Below are positions 33,419 through 46,247 of a DNA stretch of 64,000 bases, piece after piece; within the stretch, counting starts at the first letter, position 1; the number at the start of each line of letters is the position of its first letter. Position numbers and translations under genes: made by a program. Source of the DNA: Paraspadella gotoi (Eukaryota; Chaetognatha); contig CM119263.1 of NCBI GenBank assembly GCA_051294375.1, forward strand, positions 1,456,981 to 1,520,980, written 5' to 3'. The notes under the pieces were generated by a model that was given only the letters and a program-made list of their open reading frames with translations, made no database searches and was not told the DNA's origin.

Positions 33419-34893
33419 GAGCAACAACAACAACGAAAATATTTCGACGACAACAACGACACAACAACGAGAGCGGATAGAGAAGGAGCGAAAAAAGGAA
33501 ATCCTCTCTTCTCACGAGAGATAATCAATCTTCCAAAAATCTCTGGAGATAAGTTGTTGGTAAATCGGTGCCACTTTTTTGAGTCGTTCCAATCCTCCCA
33601 TCTGAGGAGGGAAAGTTATTTGAGGTAGTGATCTGGGTGATTGTGGTGGTGATTAGGGAGATCGGGGTGAGAGAGAAGAGAGAAGGACAGAGAGTTTTTA
33701 GGATGTGAAGAAGAAAATAATGTCACAAATTCGATTCACATTTTTTTTCAAACAGATTAAAAAAGCCAATGAGAAATGGTCGTGGTTTAATTTTGTTATG
33801 ATGATATTAAAATCCAGTTGATCTCGTGAGTAGATAAGTTTTTTGCGTTTTTCGTCAAGATTTGAGTTTTATGATTTGTAAATTAGTAGGGTTTGGTAAA
33901 TGTACGAAATTATATTTAGATTTTAAAATGTCATTCAAAATGACGTTTGTGGTTTGAGCTCGATAGTGCGTTTCGGTGGAATGAATGTGTACGTGGAATA
34001 TGATAAACATTTTAGTCGACTTGAAATAATTCACAACCTTGCAATTTATGCAAATCCACAAAGAAAAATAATTATTACTTTACCTAAATAAGATCTATAA
34101 TATATATAGATTCAATATGGGACTAAAACGATATAAAGTCACACCACCTCAGTCTGATTCGTGTTTGAGATCCATGATGCAAGGATATTATTGGCTCACC
34201 AAGTTTCCATCGTTGCAGGAGTGCCGGTTTGCAGATGGTGCATGGTATGATAAAATTATGCAGTGGCAAAATAGGCACAACTCAACTTAACTTGGGACTC
34301 GCGATGTTTAGTTCTATAGGGTGTTGCGATGTTTCGGCGCCACTGAGTTACATATTTTATTTGAGGGTCTACACTTTCTACAGTGTGATGATGTTTCGGC
34401 GCCACTGAGTTACATATTTTTATTTGAGGGTCTACACTTTCTACAAGTGTGACGATGTTTCGGCGCCACTGAGTTACATATTTCATTTGAGGGTCTACAC
34501 TTTCTACAGTGTGATGATGTTTCGGCGCCACTGATTACATATTTCATTTGAGGGTCTAGAGTGTGACGATGTTTCGGGTCGGCCTCGTGAGAGAAATCAT
34601 TCGATGAGTTGATTTTTCTCATAAACAAAAATGTTTACCGACGGAAGAAAAACCGAATTATGGATTTTCTTCGTTTCAATATCTAAGGGTGACGCCTTCT
34701 TTTGCGCAACTGCGGATTCGTGCTTGCTTTGTGCTTGGTTTCCATTTGATGAGAGCTTGGGGCTCGATGATTGGTCGGGAGTCAGCCAGTTTGGTTTTTT
34801 TTTCGGACGGCATGAATAAAAAAAGAAGAAAAGGAATTGGTTAAAAAAAGTTTAAAAAATGGCAACCATCTAAGTTTTTTCCTTATTATTATG

Positions 34894-34958
<65 letters not shown>

Positions 34959-35197
34959 TTATTATTATTATTGTCCAGTTATATATCCTAAAAATGATAA
35001 AATTATACTTGCATAAGATTGTAATCCTGCGGTCATAATTAAATGCATTCATTCATTCATTTTCGATTTTCACTCTTCATTGATTTTAACTTCTGACTTT
35101 GTCTTTTTTTTGGGGAAGGGAAAAGTTGAAGAAGAAAAAGTAAGGGAAGGTAGGAGTCGAGGAATCAGTGGAGAAATGATTTCTCACTATTCGCTCG

Positions 35198-35205
<8 letters not shown>
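33419..35205 (-). repeat. Inverted partial copy of the 6.5-kb unit
   Basis: The reverse complement matches 28712-30507, including the 62-bp array, (TAA)n and the CTCGAGCGAATAGTGAGAAA end. It starts at the N gap and ends inside a GA tract that fuses with the GA tract opening copy 2. Confidence 0.88.
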
Positions 35206-35269
<64 letters not shown>

Positions 35270-35468
35270 GAAATAGATTCCCTTTTGTTTGCGCTCAGTC
35301 TTTGATTCTGTGTGTGAGGCCAAGAATGACGGTGAGTTGGCAACAAGCAGAGCGAATAATAAGGTTTAATTTTGAGAGAAGCTTACTTTCTACGTATTAA
35401 AAAGCACTATTTTTGTTTTAAAAGCACTATTTTGTTTAAAAAAAAATAAAAAGGGAAATAGAGATACG

Positions 35469-35544
<76 letters not shown>

Positions 35545-36084
35545 TAGAGACAGAGAGAAAGAAATAGAGAGAGAGAGAAAAAGTAAGAGAGAAAAGAGAA
35601 AAAGAGGTTTTATTTTTTTATGGTGGGAATCTAAAGCTAATGCATAAAATATTTCGTCAAATTTAGTATAATATAGTAAAACAAGTAATCTTGCAATTTT
35701 TCAAAGAGAAGCTAAATATTTTCAACTGGCTTTTTTCAATTCAATAGATTTAAAACTGATGAGTATCTCAGAGAGAGAGAGAGAGACCATCGAAACTAAA
35801 AAAGAAAGTTTATAGGGAATCATTTGCTTTACCCATGAATTTCAAATCTGAATGAGACCAAAATAACAAAATAACAAAAGGTTAAGCTTTATCAAGTTAC
35901 TACTTTCTGATTAAATACAGAATATACGATACATCGATATACAAAGTATATATAGATATATAGAATCTAAATGATTGAGCAAAATAAGCCTTGGCGTCAA
36001 GACTTTTTCAAGAGGATTTCTGAGCTGGAACTCTGGGTCAAAGGCAAAGAGGCCAAAAAGTAAAAGAGAACGAAAGGTCACGTG

Positions 36085-36235
36085 AACAAGAGGCCACGGA
36101 GGTCAAGGAAGCCAAGAGGTCAAGGAAGCCAAGAGGTCAAGGAAGCCAAGAGGTCAAGGAGGCCAAGAACTTAAGGAGGCCAAGAAGTCAAAGAGACCAA
36201 AAGGTTGTGAGACCAAGAAGTCAAAGAGAATTCAC
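36085..36235. repeat. 17-bp minisatellite AAGCCAAGAGGTCAAGG
   Basis: About eight units, three of them nearly perfect in a row at 36110-36165, becoming degenerate rightward. Confidence 0.85.
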
Positions 36236-36638
36236 AAGAACTTTACAAAGAAAAAAAAGAACAAGTGAGAATTTCTTTAGTTATCGGATTTTCGTTGGGG
36301 AAACAAAGATGTGAAGTGACAAAGAAGAAGTGATGCGTCTGCCTCCGCCTCATCGTCCCTCACAGTTTTTTTAATTCTCTCTTCACATTTGTTTCTGTGT
36401 CCCGCCCGTGCCCCCGCCAAACGCCACTTGCCCGCCTTCTCGCCTCCCGCCGCCCACTCATCATTACCACTCACCTGCTCTCTGCCATTCGCCTTTCCCT
36501 TGTCTCTTCCCTTTTCTCTCTATCTCTTCCTCCTTCTTCCTTATTTATTTTACTTTTTTTGAAATAGTAGGTATATACAATTTATACATATATATGTACA
36601 GTTCACATTTTGAGCATAAAAAATCAAATCAAATAAAT

Positions 36639-36711
<73 letters not shown>

Positions 36712-36928
36712 CTCAAACTCCTTTCATTCTCTGTCTGTCTCTCTTCCTCCATTTCTCTCCCTCTCTTTTCCCTAAAAGCTCTTGTCTCACTTTCACAATT
36801 CACAATTCACAATTCACCCTGGGATCTTCTTCTCCTTTTCCATGTTTCACTACTTTTTCCCGGCCTCACTTTTTTTTCTCCTCGGCTACATTTTTCTTTT
36901 TCGTCCTAACATTTTGTTCCGAGTCTCT

Positions 36929-37000
<72 letters not shown>

Positions 37001-37235
37001 TCTCTCGCTCGAGCGAATAGTGAGAAATCATTTCTCCACTGATTCCCTCGACTCCTTACCTTCCCTTACTTTTTTCTTCTTCAACTTTCCTTCCCCAAAA
37101 AAAAGACAAAGTCAGAAGTTAAAATCAATGAAGAGTGAAAATCGAAAATGAATGAATGAATGCATTTAATTATGACCGCAGGATTACAATCTTATGCAAG
37201 TATAATTTTATCATTTTTAGGATATATAACTGGAC

Positions 37236-37311
<76 letters not shown>

Positions 37312-37618
37312 GGAAAAAACTTAGATGGTTGCCTTTTTTAAACTTTTTTTTAACCAATTCCTTTTCTTTTCTTTTTTTATTCATGCACGTCCGAAAAAAA
37401 AACCAACTGGCTGACTCCCGACCAATCATCGAGCCCCAAGCTCTCATCAAATGGAAACCAAGCACAAAGCAAGCACGAATCCCGCAGTTGCGCAAAGAAG
37501 GCGTCACCCTTAGATATTGAAACGAAGAAAATCCATAATTCGGTTTTTCTTCCGTCGGTAAACATTTTTGTTTATTGAGAAAAATCAACTCATCGAATGA
37601 TTTCTCTCACGAGGCCGA

Positions 37619-37873
37619 CCCGAAACATCGTCACACTCTAGACCCTCAAATGAAATATGTAACTCAGTGGCGCCGAAACATCATCACACTGTAGAAAGTG
37701 TAGACCCTCAAATGAAATATGTAACTCAGTGGCGCCGAAACATCGTCACACTGTAGAAAGTGTAGACCCTCAAATAAAATATGTAACTCAGTGGCGCCGA
37801 AACATCATCACACTGTAGAAAGTGTAGACCCTCAAATAAAATATGTAACTCAGTGGCGCCGAAACATCGCAAC
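37619..37873 (+). repeat. 62-bp tandem array (copy 2)
   Basis: Four and a partial unit of the same sequence as 29345-29606, more regular in spacing. Confidence 0.9.
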
Positions 37874-38824
37874 ACCCTATAGAACTAAACATCGCGAGTC
37901 CCAAGTTAAGTTGAGTTGTGCCGTTTTGCCACTGCATAATTTTATCATACCATGCACCATCTGCAAACCGGGACTCCTGCAACGATGGAACTTGGTGAGC
38001 CAATAATATCCTTGCATCATGGATCTCAAACACGAATCAGACTGAGGTGGTGACTTTATATCGTTTTAGTCCCATATTGAATCTATATATATTATAGATC
38101 TTATTTAGGTAAAAGTAATAATTATTTTTCTTTGTGGATTTGCATAAATTGCAAGGTTGTGAATTATTTCAAGTCGACTAAAATGTTTATCATATTCCCA
38201 CGTACACATTCATTCCACCGAAACGCACTATCGATGCTCAAACCCACAAACGTCATTTTGAATGACATTTTTAAAATCTAAATATAATTTCGTACATTTA
38301 CCAAACCCTACTAATTTACAAATCATAAAACTCAAATCTTGACGAAAAACGCAAAAAACTTATCTACTCACGAGATCAACTGGATTTTAATATCATCATA
38401 ACAAATTAAACCACGACCATTTCTCATTGGCTTTTTTAATCTGTTTGAAAAAAATGTGAATCGAATTTGTGACATTATTTTCTTCTTCACATCCTAAAAA
38501 CTCTCTGTCCTTCTCTCTCTCTCTCTCACCCCGATCTCCCTAATCACCACCACAATCACCCAGATCACTACCTCAATAACTCTTCCCTCCTCAGAGGGAG
38601 GATTGGAACGACTCAAAAAAGTGGCACCGATTTACCAAAACTTATCTCCAGAGATTTTTTGGAAGATTGAATTATCTCTCGTGAGAAGAGAGGATTTCCT
38701 TTTTCGCTCCTTCTCTATCCGCTCTCGTTGTTGTTGTCGTTGTTGTCGTCGAAATATTTTCGTTGTTGTTGTTGCTCTCCGTATGTATTTGTAAATATTA
38801 TGAGTGCTGTGAAATTTACTAACC

Positions 38825-39230
38825 GGCTCTCTTTTCTAAAAGCGCCCCATTTCTTGATTTATCTCTGGCTCTTTACTTAATTTTAAAATTTTAACCCAAT
38901 TCCTAACCTTAATCCAAAAATCAAAATCTAAATCCTTAATCTTTATCTCTAACCTTAATTCATAATCTAAATCTAAATCCTTAATCTTAATCTTAATCTA
39001 AATCCTTAATCTTTATCTGTAACCTTAATCCATAATCTAAATCCATAATCTTAATTTTAATCCATAATCTAAACCTAAATCCATAATCTAAATCTAAATC
39101 TAAATCTAAATTCAAATCCAAATCTAAATTCTTAATCCTTAACCCTAATCTCTAACCTAATTTATGAAACTGAAAAACTAACTAAATTTTGAATTTAAGA
39201 CGAAATGGGGCGTTCTGGAAAAATAAGGCC
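38825..39230. mobile_element. MITE-like TIR element (copy 2)
   Basis: Same ends and CCTTAATC interior as 30550-30961, as part of the duplicated unit, so it is not an independent insertion. Confidence 0.7.
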
Positions 39231-40441
39231 AGGTAAAGCGTTGAAATGAAAGAAAAATGAAACAGGATAAGAGAAGATGGGGAAATGAAAGTAGGAGATT
39301 TGACAAAAAAAAAAGAAAATAAATTTAAAAAAAAGAATAGAAATGAAGAGGAAAGAAAAAGAAAAAAAAAAGAAAATAAAAGAAATGAAGAGGAAAGAAA
39401 AAGAAAATAAAAGAAAATAAAAGAAAAGAAAAAAAGAAAAGAAAAGAAAAGAAAAGAAAAGAAAAGAAAAGAAAAGAAAAGAAAAGAAAAGAAAAGAAAA
39501 GAAAAGATAAAACGAGAAGTCATCGACCTCTAGATTGGCGCCAAGGGCGGGAATTCCTCTCAGGTGGCATCGCGGTTGTTTTCGCTTAGCGGTGCCATTG
39601 GCCGAGGCGTTCCTTGCAAAGAGGTACTAACGAAAATTTTGTTTAGGCGCTGAAATAATCTGAATCTATCATCTTAATTATTATCGACTTAATTATTTCT
39701 CAGGACATTTAAATCATTTCGTAGGAGTTGAAATTATCATTTTGACGCAAGAATTATTTCTTAGTCTTGGACGCCGAAATCATTTTAATTAACCAAAATT
39801 ATTCTTTAGGCGCCGAAATTATCTGAATATGAAAGTTGCAAAATTACTGAATATGAATCTGAATCTGAATCTTGGCGGCTAAATTATTTTTTTCGTGGAA
39901 CCGTAAATATATTGCGCTGTCGAAATTTTATTTTTGGCGATAAAATTATTTCAGTTGTCAATTATGTATTTTTTTCTGTTGCCGAAATAATTCGTTTTTT
40001 CGCTGGTTATTTCGGTGCCAGAAATATATTTCTGGTGCCGGAATCACGTTTCGCTCTGGCGGAGTCAATGGCGGGGACGGCAGGGGCAGGGGCGGCGACA
40101 GGGGCGGCAGGGGCGGCGGCGGCGGCGGCGGCGGCGCACGAACGAACGGAAAGACGTGAGACTAGAAACGTGAAAAAAAAGAAGTGATGAATTATCGAAT
40201 ATGTGAGGGGGGGTGAGACAGTGTGGTGAAAGGAGGGAGTGAAAGAGTGAGGAAGGGAGAAGTGAATCGGCGAAGGAGGGAGTGAAAGAAAAAAGGAGTG
40301 AATGAGAGAGAGAAAATAGTCTGAAGAAAATGTGTAGAGTGACGAACGATAAACTAAGTAAACAAAACGTCAGAGATAAATTGCAAAGGGATAAGAACTG
40401 AATGGCTGAGAGAAGCCAATGGGCGAACCAGACTGATCTTT

Positions 40442-40442
<1 letters not shown>

Positions 40443-40505
<63 letters not shown>

Positions 40506-40522
40506 TCTCTCTCTCTCTCTCT
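40443..40522. repeat. (CT)n microsatellite
   Basis: CT tract with two TTT breaks near its end. Confidence 0.95.
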
Positions 40523-40712
40523 AGCGTTCACCTTTGCAGAGAAAGAGAGAGAGAGGGTGAGAGAAAGCCGTGAGGCAGCCGAAAGAATGAGGCAAAAAAT
40601 TGCGAGCGATCTACTGGCAATTCAACTGGCAATTCAGAGAATGGTGATTTTTTTAAAAAAGAAGGGAAAAAGTGACTAAGGTGTTTTGTCCCCTTTTCTT
40701 TTTTTTCTTCTT

Positions 40713-40805
<93 letters not shown>

Positions 40806-40850
40806 TCTGTTATATTCTATCTATCCTGCCTATTTATCTATCTATCTTTC
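40713..40850. repeat. (CTAT)n microsatellite
   Basis: About 23 pure CTAT units, then interrupted ones. Confidence 0.95.
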
Positions 40851-41000
40851 CTTTGATTTTTTTTTCGTTACATATTTCTAAATGTTTCCCTCTGAGGATT
40901 TCTTTACCAGTCTTTTATCAAACCGGTTTTAGGCTGAGGGAATTTGAAAAGATTTCACGCGGGTTCTTCTTTGGCGGCGACAAAGACGACGACGACGACA

Positions 41001-41059
<59 letters not shown>

Positions 41060-41991
41060 CCGAGATGAAATCCCCGAAAAAAAACTTAAGGGTTGAAAAG
41101 AAATATTTGAACTCCTGCGTTTGAATACATACGTACATGTATAATTTTATATAGTATGTATATGTATATCGTCTTTACCTTTATTACAGGGTCTTGTCCA
41201 ATCTCGTATCTTTTATTTACAGAGCTTGGCAAGTAACGTCCAGGATGCCATACAGGTTTGTTAAAGTTGTCAAAACCTGAGATGTATTTTGATTTCTCCA
41301 AGTGAAAAGCAGTTGTTTGTTAGTTGTTTGTTAGTTGTTTGTTAGTTTTGTCTGATCTAGTTAGTTTTAACTAGCTACCTTACCTCGGTTCACCAATAAA
41401 GCGGGTGAGATAAAATTTGTGAAGTTCGTTATCGGTGAAGATTCACAGTTTTAAAAGTGGATGCTTACTTCGTGAAAGGTATAGAGCTTGGGGGTTTCCG
41501 AAACGTAGCAGATGTTGCGCTTATATCATCATAAATAAGATTGGAGGTTGTCATTAATTTGTTACTTTTGTGGTATGGGTTACAAACTTACAATACATCC
41601 GTTTTCAAGAACAGACGAGAAAAGACAACAACAGACAGACAGACATATAACAAAATGAATTAAAATGAAGAAACGAAGAATAATATTTTTAGGAATTTTT
41701 AAAAGAAAGAAAAAAGAGGTGAAGATGAAAAAAAGAAAGAGACAAATAAAAAAGAAGACAGAATAGGAAGGAGAGATATAAAAAAGAAGAAGGAGATAGA
41801 AAAGGAAGGAGAGATATAAAAAAGAAGAAGGAGACAGAAAAGGAAGAAGAGAAATAAAAAATAGGAAGGAGACAGATAAGGAAGGAGAGAAGAGAACTGA
41901 GAGAGAATCGGATTCTCGTTTTGCAGAAAAGAAGAAACTCAGGAATTTCGTTCTCTTTTTCATCTTTTCGCCCCGAATTATCGACAAAAAG

Positions 41992-42008
41992 TCTCTCTCT
42001 CTTCTCTC

Positions 42009-42058
<50 letters not shown>
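41992..42058. repeat. (CT)n microsatellite
   Basis: CT tract. A mixed GA tract follows at 42158-42236. Confidence 0.95.
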
Positions 42059-42253
42059 GATTTTCATTCCCTTTTGGAAACTGACGATTGATGACCGACC
42101 AAATGTCCTCTTGTTTTGGTTCTGATTTTTTAATGCTAACAGACAAGAAAGAACGAAGAGAGAGAGAGAAGAGAGAGAGAAAGAGAGAGAGAGAAGAGGA
42201 GAGAAGAGAAGAGAAGAGAGAGAGAGAGAGAAGAGTGGTAGTGGTGAACTTGT

Positions 42254-42830
42254 AAATGTCAAGCTTTACTGTTATAAGGAGTCTACGTCGTTCTTAGAAG
42301 TTAAGGAATATTTTTTTCAATGGAGTTTTTTTCGAATCTGACTACCAAACTTTATAAACGCCCCTGGGAAAAGTTCAGGTAAAAAATAGATGTAAAAACG
42401 CTCGATTCCAATAGCATTGCATCTGAAGAGCTCGCAATATTTGCTTACAGCAGATCTCGGCTCTATAATTCACTTTGTCCGTCCGTCTGTCCGTTCCCCC
42501 TTAACTTTGAACGCTAATTACTTATGAGTATATGGGGCGATTGACTTGAAATTTTGTATGTGGGTAGGAAAAGATAAAAAAAAACCGCTAATGTTTGTGT
42601 GCGATCCGGCATTGTTTGCTCAAACTTGTTTTCTTGTCAAATAACCAACATTTTGATAGAAAAAGAGCCAGAACAAATTGACTGCTTCTGATTTTATATA
42701 GAAATGAAAGAGATTTTTTAAAAACAATATAAACGTGATTGAGGTCAGTTCCGGTTCCACAAATGACGTCAAATTCAGGAATCCTCTGGCAAGTGTCTGA
42801 AGGGCTCGCAAAATTTTTATTTACAATTTA
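42254..42830 (-). repeat. Dispersed repeat family C with nested family B
   Basis: The reverse complement of 42254-42440 matches 61525-61700 and that of 42628-42830 matches 61310-61515 (for example CGAGCCCTTCAGACACTT and TATATAAAATCAGA). At 61 kb the two halves are joined. Here they are separated by a family-B copy at 42445-42628 (CAGCAGATCTCGGCTCTATA, GTCCGTCC run, GAACGCTAATTACTTATGAG). Family B therefore inserted into family C. Confidence 0.75.
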
Positions 42831-44440
42831 TTTAGTTATTTTCATGTGATATGATCAGGATAGTGAACTGCTCCATTTGAGTGAAAATTTTTAAAGTTCT
42901 TAAAAAGTTCCGATCGCTAAAGTTTTCTTTTAATATTTTCCTATATTCATGATTCGATTTACATGAAACTTAAAATTAAGAAAATTCCCGTCATTCTACA
43001 TCGTCCGGTATAAGAATATATCCGAAAAGCTTCTGCCTTTCTAAGGACTTTTATGGTTCGTCACAGAGTAAAAATTCGAGCGACGAATTAAAAATTCACA
43101 AAAATCGATAAATATATTTTGCAAGAGAAAAATTTAAGAATTCAGGCCAAAAAATGAATGGGCNNNNNNNNNNCAGGAAATTCGTTGGGTCTGGAATCTT
43201 CTTAATTCTCTTTCTGATATTGGAGACGTCAAGTGGGTTTGAGTTGTTGTTGTTGTTGTTGTTGTTGCCCAGGATATATTGAACAAAATGCATTTTAACA
43301 ATCTGCAATATGCAAAGAGATTGAAGAAAAAGAGTTGACAAGTTGAGTTTTAATGGTACAGTTAAATGTAACAAGGTAAGGAAATAAGGAACCCTTGCGT
43401 GCGAAAATATAACCAGTAATTGAAAGCAACGTTTGCTGGCTGCGGCGGCTGCGGCGGCGGCTGCGGCGGTGGCATATTCCCCCTGCAGCGTCGTCGACTT
43501 CCGCTTGAAAAGGAAAAAGCTAAAAGGAGAAACAAAAAATGACGACGAAAGTAAAACTCGAACAAAACAAAACGAGTGATAAATGAGGATGATGATGATG
43601 ATGATGATGATGATGTTTTATTGTCGTTCTTGTTTATATTTGTCTTGGCGCTAAAAACAATTATAATTTCAAACGTATATCATTTCTTTTGGTTCATTCA
43701 TGACCCGGCTGAAATAAAAAAAATATTTAATCAACTTTTAGGATATTTCTCTATGAAATTAAGTAAAATCCTGACCTTTAGAATATTGAATTCGACTATC
43801 AGGTATTGAATTTGTATTAACTTTACTAGGAAATAGTTGGGTGGAAGTTTTTTCATAACGGGATCAACAATTTAACAAATAAAATAATGGCAAAATTAAT
43901 CAGGAAACAGTTATACTGAACTAATCAGTCGGTAAATATAACCAATCAGATTGATGACGGCATATTCAATATTCATTATTCAGTATTATTGATTCATTAT
44001 AAGACAAAACCACTAAGAGTGCCCAAAGTAATGATAAAATTTATTATAATGAAATTTATTTTAAAAAAAGGATTACTGGAAATAAAGTTTTGAAGAACAT
44101 TGATTTAAACGTATCAATTTCCAATTGAGATTATTAGAACATTTCACTTTATTTTCCCGAAGTAATAGCGTTTTAGCGTTTCGACCCTATAGAGTATAGT
44201 GTATCGGCGATTCTCGCTTTTTGAAAATACTTTCAGTATTTTTTAGACTGCCAAACCTTTTTAACTGTTTTTATCCTCCGACTTTGACTGCCATCTACCG
44301 ATAAAACAGCAAACTCTCTCTTCAAATTTTTTTGAACAAAAGTCAAGCTTTAAAGCTTTTTTCCTTTTAGTTTTATAAGGGATAAAAACTAATCAACAAG
44401 GGGTTATTCGTTGAACTTTTAATCCATTTTTTTTCTTTCT
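42831..44440. other. Intergenic DNA with a short GC-rich patch
   Basis: Mostly AT-rich without genes. It holds a (GTT)n run at 43246-43267, a GCGGCTGCGGCGGCGGCTGC patch near 43440-43472 and (GAT)n at 43588-43614. The minus-strand Pro/Gln frame across the GC patch is short and follows the repeat. A 10-N gap is at 43164-43173. Confidence 0.5.
43164..43173. other. Assembly gap, 10 N
   Basis: Run of exactly 10 N. No duplicated flanks are visible, unlike at the 25-N gaps. Confidence 0.99.
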
Positions 44441-44441
44441 G

Positions 44442-44756
44442 ATGAATATTTTTCTCCGAGGAAATTAACTGAAGATTGTGAAGAAGTTATCACCGTGAGA
44501 GACAATCTTTTTAAACCAAACTACGTTCGAGCAAAATACGAAAAGAATGATGACTCCAATCTTCATCTTTTTTAACATCGACACAAAATAAACATCCGCT
44601 GCTTTTAAACAGCAGCGAGTTCTGCTCCAGCTGTGTAAAGAAGCTAACGTCATCAGTGACTACATCGACGGCTGCAGCGAAAGTCATGTTCACGTGTTAC
44701 GAGGAAAAATAGAAGATTTCTGCAAGAAATTTTTATCAATTTTTTTTAATTCTTAA
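44442..44756 (+). pseudogene. Coding-like fragment, unrecognised, with internal breaks
   Basis: A frame reads DEYFSPRKLTEDCEEVITV, then RDNLFKPNYVRAKYEKNDDS and NLHLF to a stop in a T run. One base fewer in that run continues as NIDTK, meets a TAA, then reads TSAAFKQQRVLLQLCKEA, NVISDYIDGCSESHVHVL and RGKIEDFCKKF. Composition looks protein-like, unlike the surrounding AT-rich DNA. A branch to an AG at 44607-44608 could also make the last part a separate exon. I do not recognise the protein; it may be a pseudogene or the tail of a gene with unseen exons. Confidence 0.35.
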
Positions 44757-45416
44757 ACTTGTTTTGTTTTTATGATCATATTTTTTCCTGGTTTTTGTTT
44801 GTTTTTTTTTGCCTGTGTTGATTCGTTAAATCTTAAAACGAATTTATATCAATAAGACGAATTTTTAAAAGGGTTGTGCTTTTACATACAGATAAAATGG
44901 AGAACCTTTTTTTACCAATCTATTATTGTTTTAATTTTATATCAGTGTTATTGTACAGTATTCTCGAGATTTGAACTTATTCTAATTTCAAGATAAATTT
45001 TGATTCAGTTCTATCGTCTAATGACCTTTGATCTTTAAACTCATTAACCCGATAGCATTACAATTTCGATGTAAATTCAGTTGGCATCCCGGAAGTTTTT
45101 TGTATATCGGCTCTAAGCAATGACATCCCATCCTCATTGCTCGCTTCAGATTAGTCTCTTCTGATTGGTCGCTTCGAATGTCTCGATTCTGATTGGTGGC
45201 TAGCGCCTCCGTTTCCGTCGTCTGCTCCTCCCATCAGGAACCCAGATCCGGGCGTTTGTTTTTCACCAGATCTCTCGACTGCTGCGTGACTAAGCGACGG
45301 GTCACGTGATCCTGGAAATATTGAGCCGTCGTTCTCTGTCATTGCGTCAGAGGTTCGATCGATACGTCAGTTAAAGTTCGTCATTAACGCTCGATTTCGT
45401 CATCGTTGCATTTTTT

Positions 45417-45420
<4 letters not shown>

Positions 45421-45510
<90 letters not shown>
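45421..45510. repeat. (CT)n microsatellite upstream of a gene
   Basis: About 45 uninterrupted CT units, 390 bases before the start codon at 45898. It follows a more GC-rich stretch (45150-45420) that may be part of the promoter. Confidence 0.95.
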
Positions 45511-45512
<2 letters not shown>

Positions 45513-45897
45513 TCCAAAATATTTTACTTCGTAATCGTATTTTCCCTCATTAATTTAAATCAAATGTTATAAGACGAAGTTGTTTTCAAGAAATAATTGA
45601 TTGTCTCCGGTTAACCAATAACGACCCTTAGATTATTACATCACTATTAGTTTGTTGTTTCTTAAGTAAATAAATTGTCGATTCGTAAATTTGCAACTTC
45701 CAATTAAATAATATATTACGGTTATGCTATTGTTTTTCGACATTTTCAACATTTTTTTTTCTTCAGAAAAGTGGACCTCCGAGCGAAACATGTAATCAAA
45801 TCCCGATTTCTATCAATTTATTTATGTAAACATTTTCGACTGTCACAATAAAAAAAAAAGTTTTTGAAACTATCACATTTAGGAGCGAAAAACAAAA

Positions 45898-46179
45898 ATG
45901 GCGTCGAGAGTGACGCTCTTGTTGGCGTCGGCGTCGATTCTGTTGACGCTACTTCCCGCCATTTCCGAAGCGAAGGGCGGACGAGGCGGTGGACGTTTCG
46001 GGGGACGGTACCGTGGATTCCGAGGCGGACACGTCGCCGGCGGTTACGTAGCCGGTCGCGCGATGGGCGGAATCCTCAAGGCCTTCATCATCGTCGTCGT
46101 CGTCATCATCATCATCGCCATCATCATCTTGCTGTATCGATACTACATGAAGAAGCGGAGAGAGTCAGAGGGTAAATTA

Positions 46180-46247
<68 letters not shown>

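Larger units (their letters stand above)
35206..41790 (+). repeat. 6.5-kb repeat unit, direct copy 2
   Basis: Counterpart of 26758-33393; 26820 corresponds to 35282 and 33300 to 41694. Its right side continues past the point where copy 1 is cut, into repeated AGGAAGGAGA-type sequence and unique DNA. Microsatellites here tend to be longer, for example (CTAT)n at 40713-40805 against a short version at 32390-32412. Confidence 0.85.
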
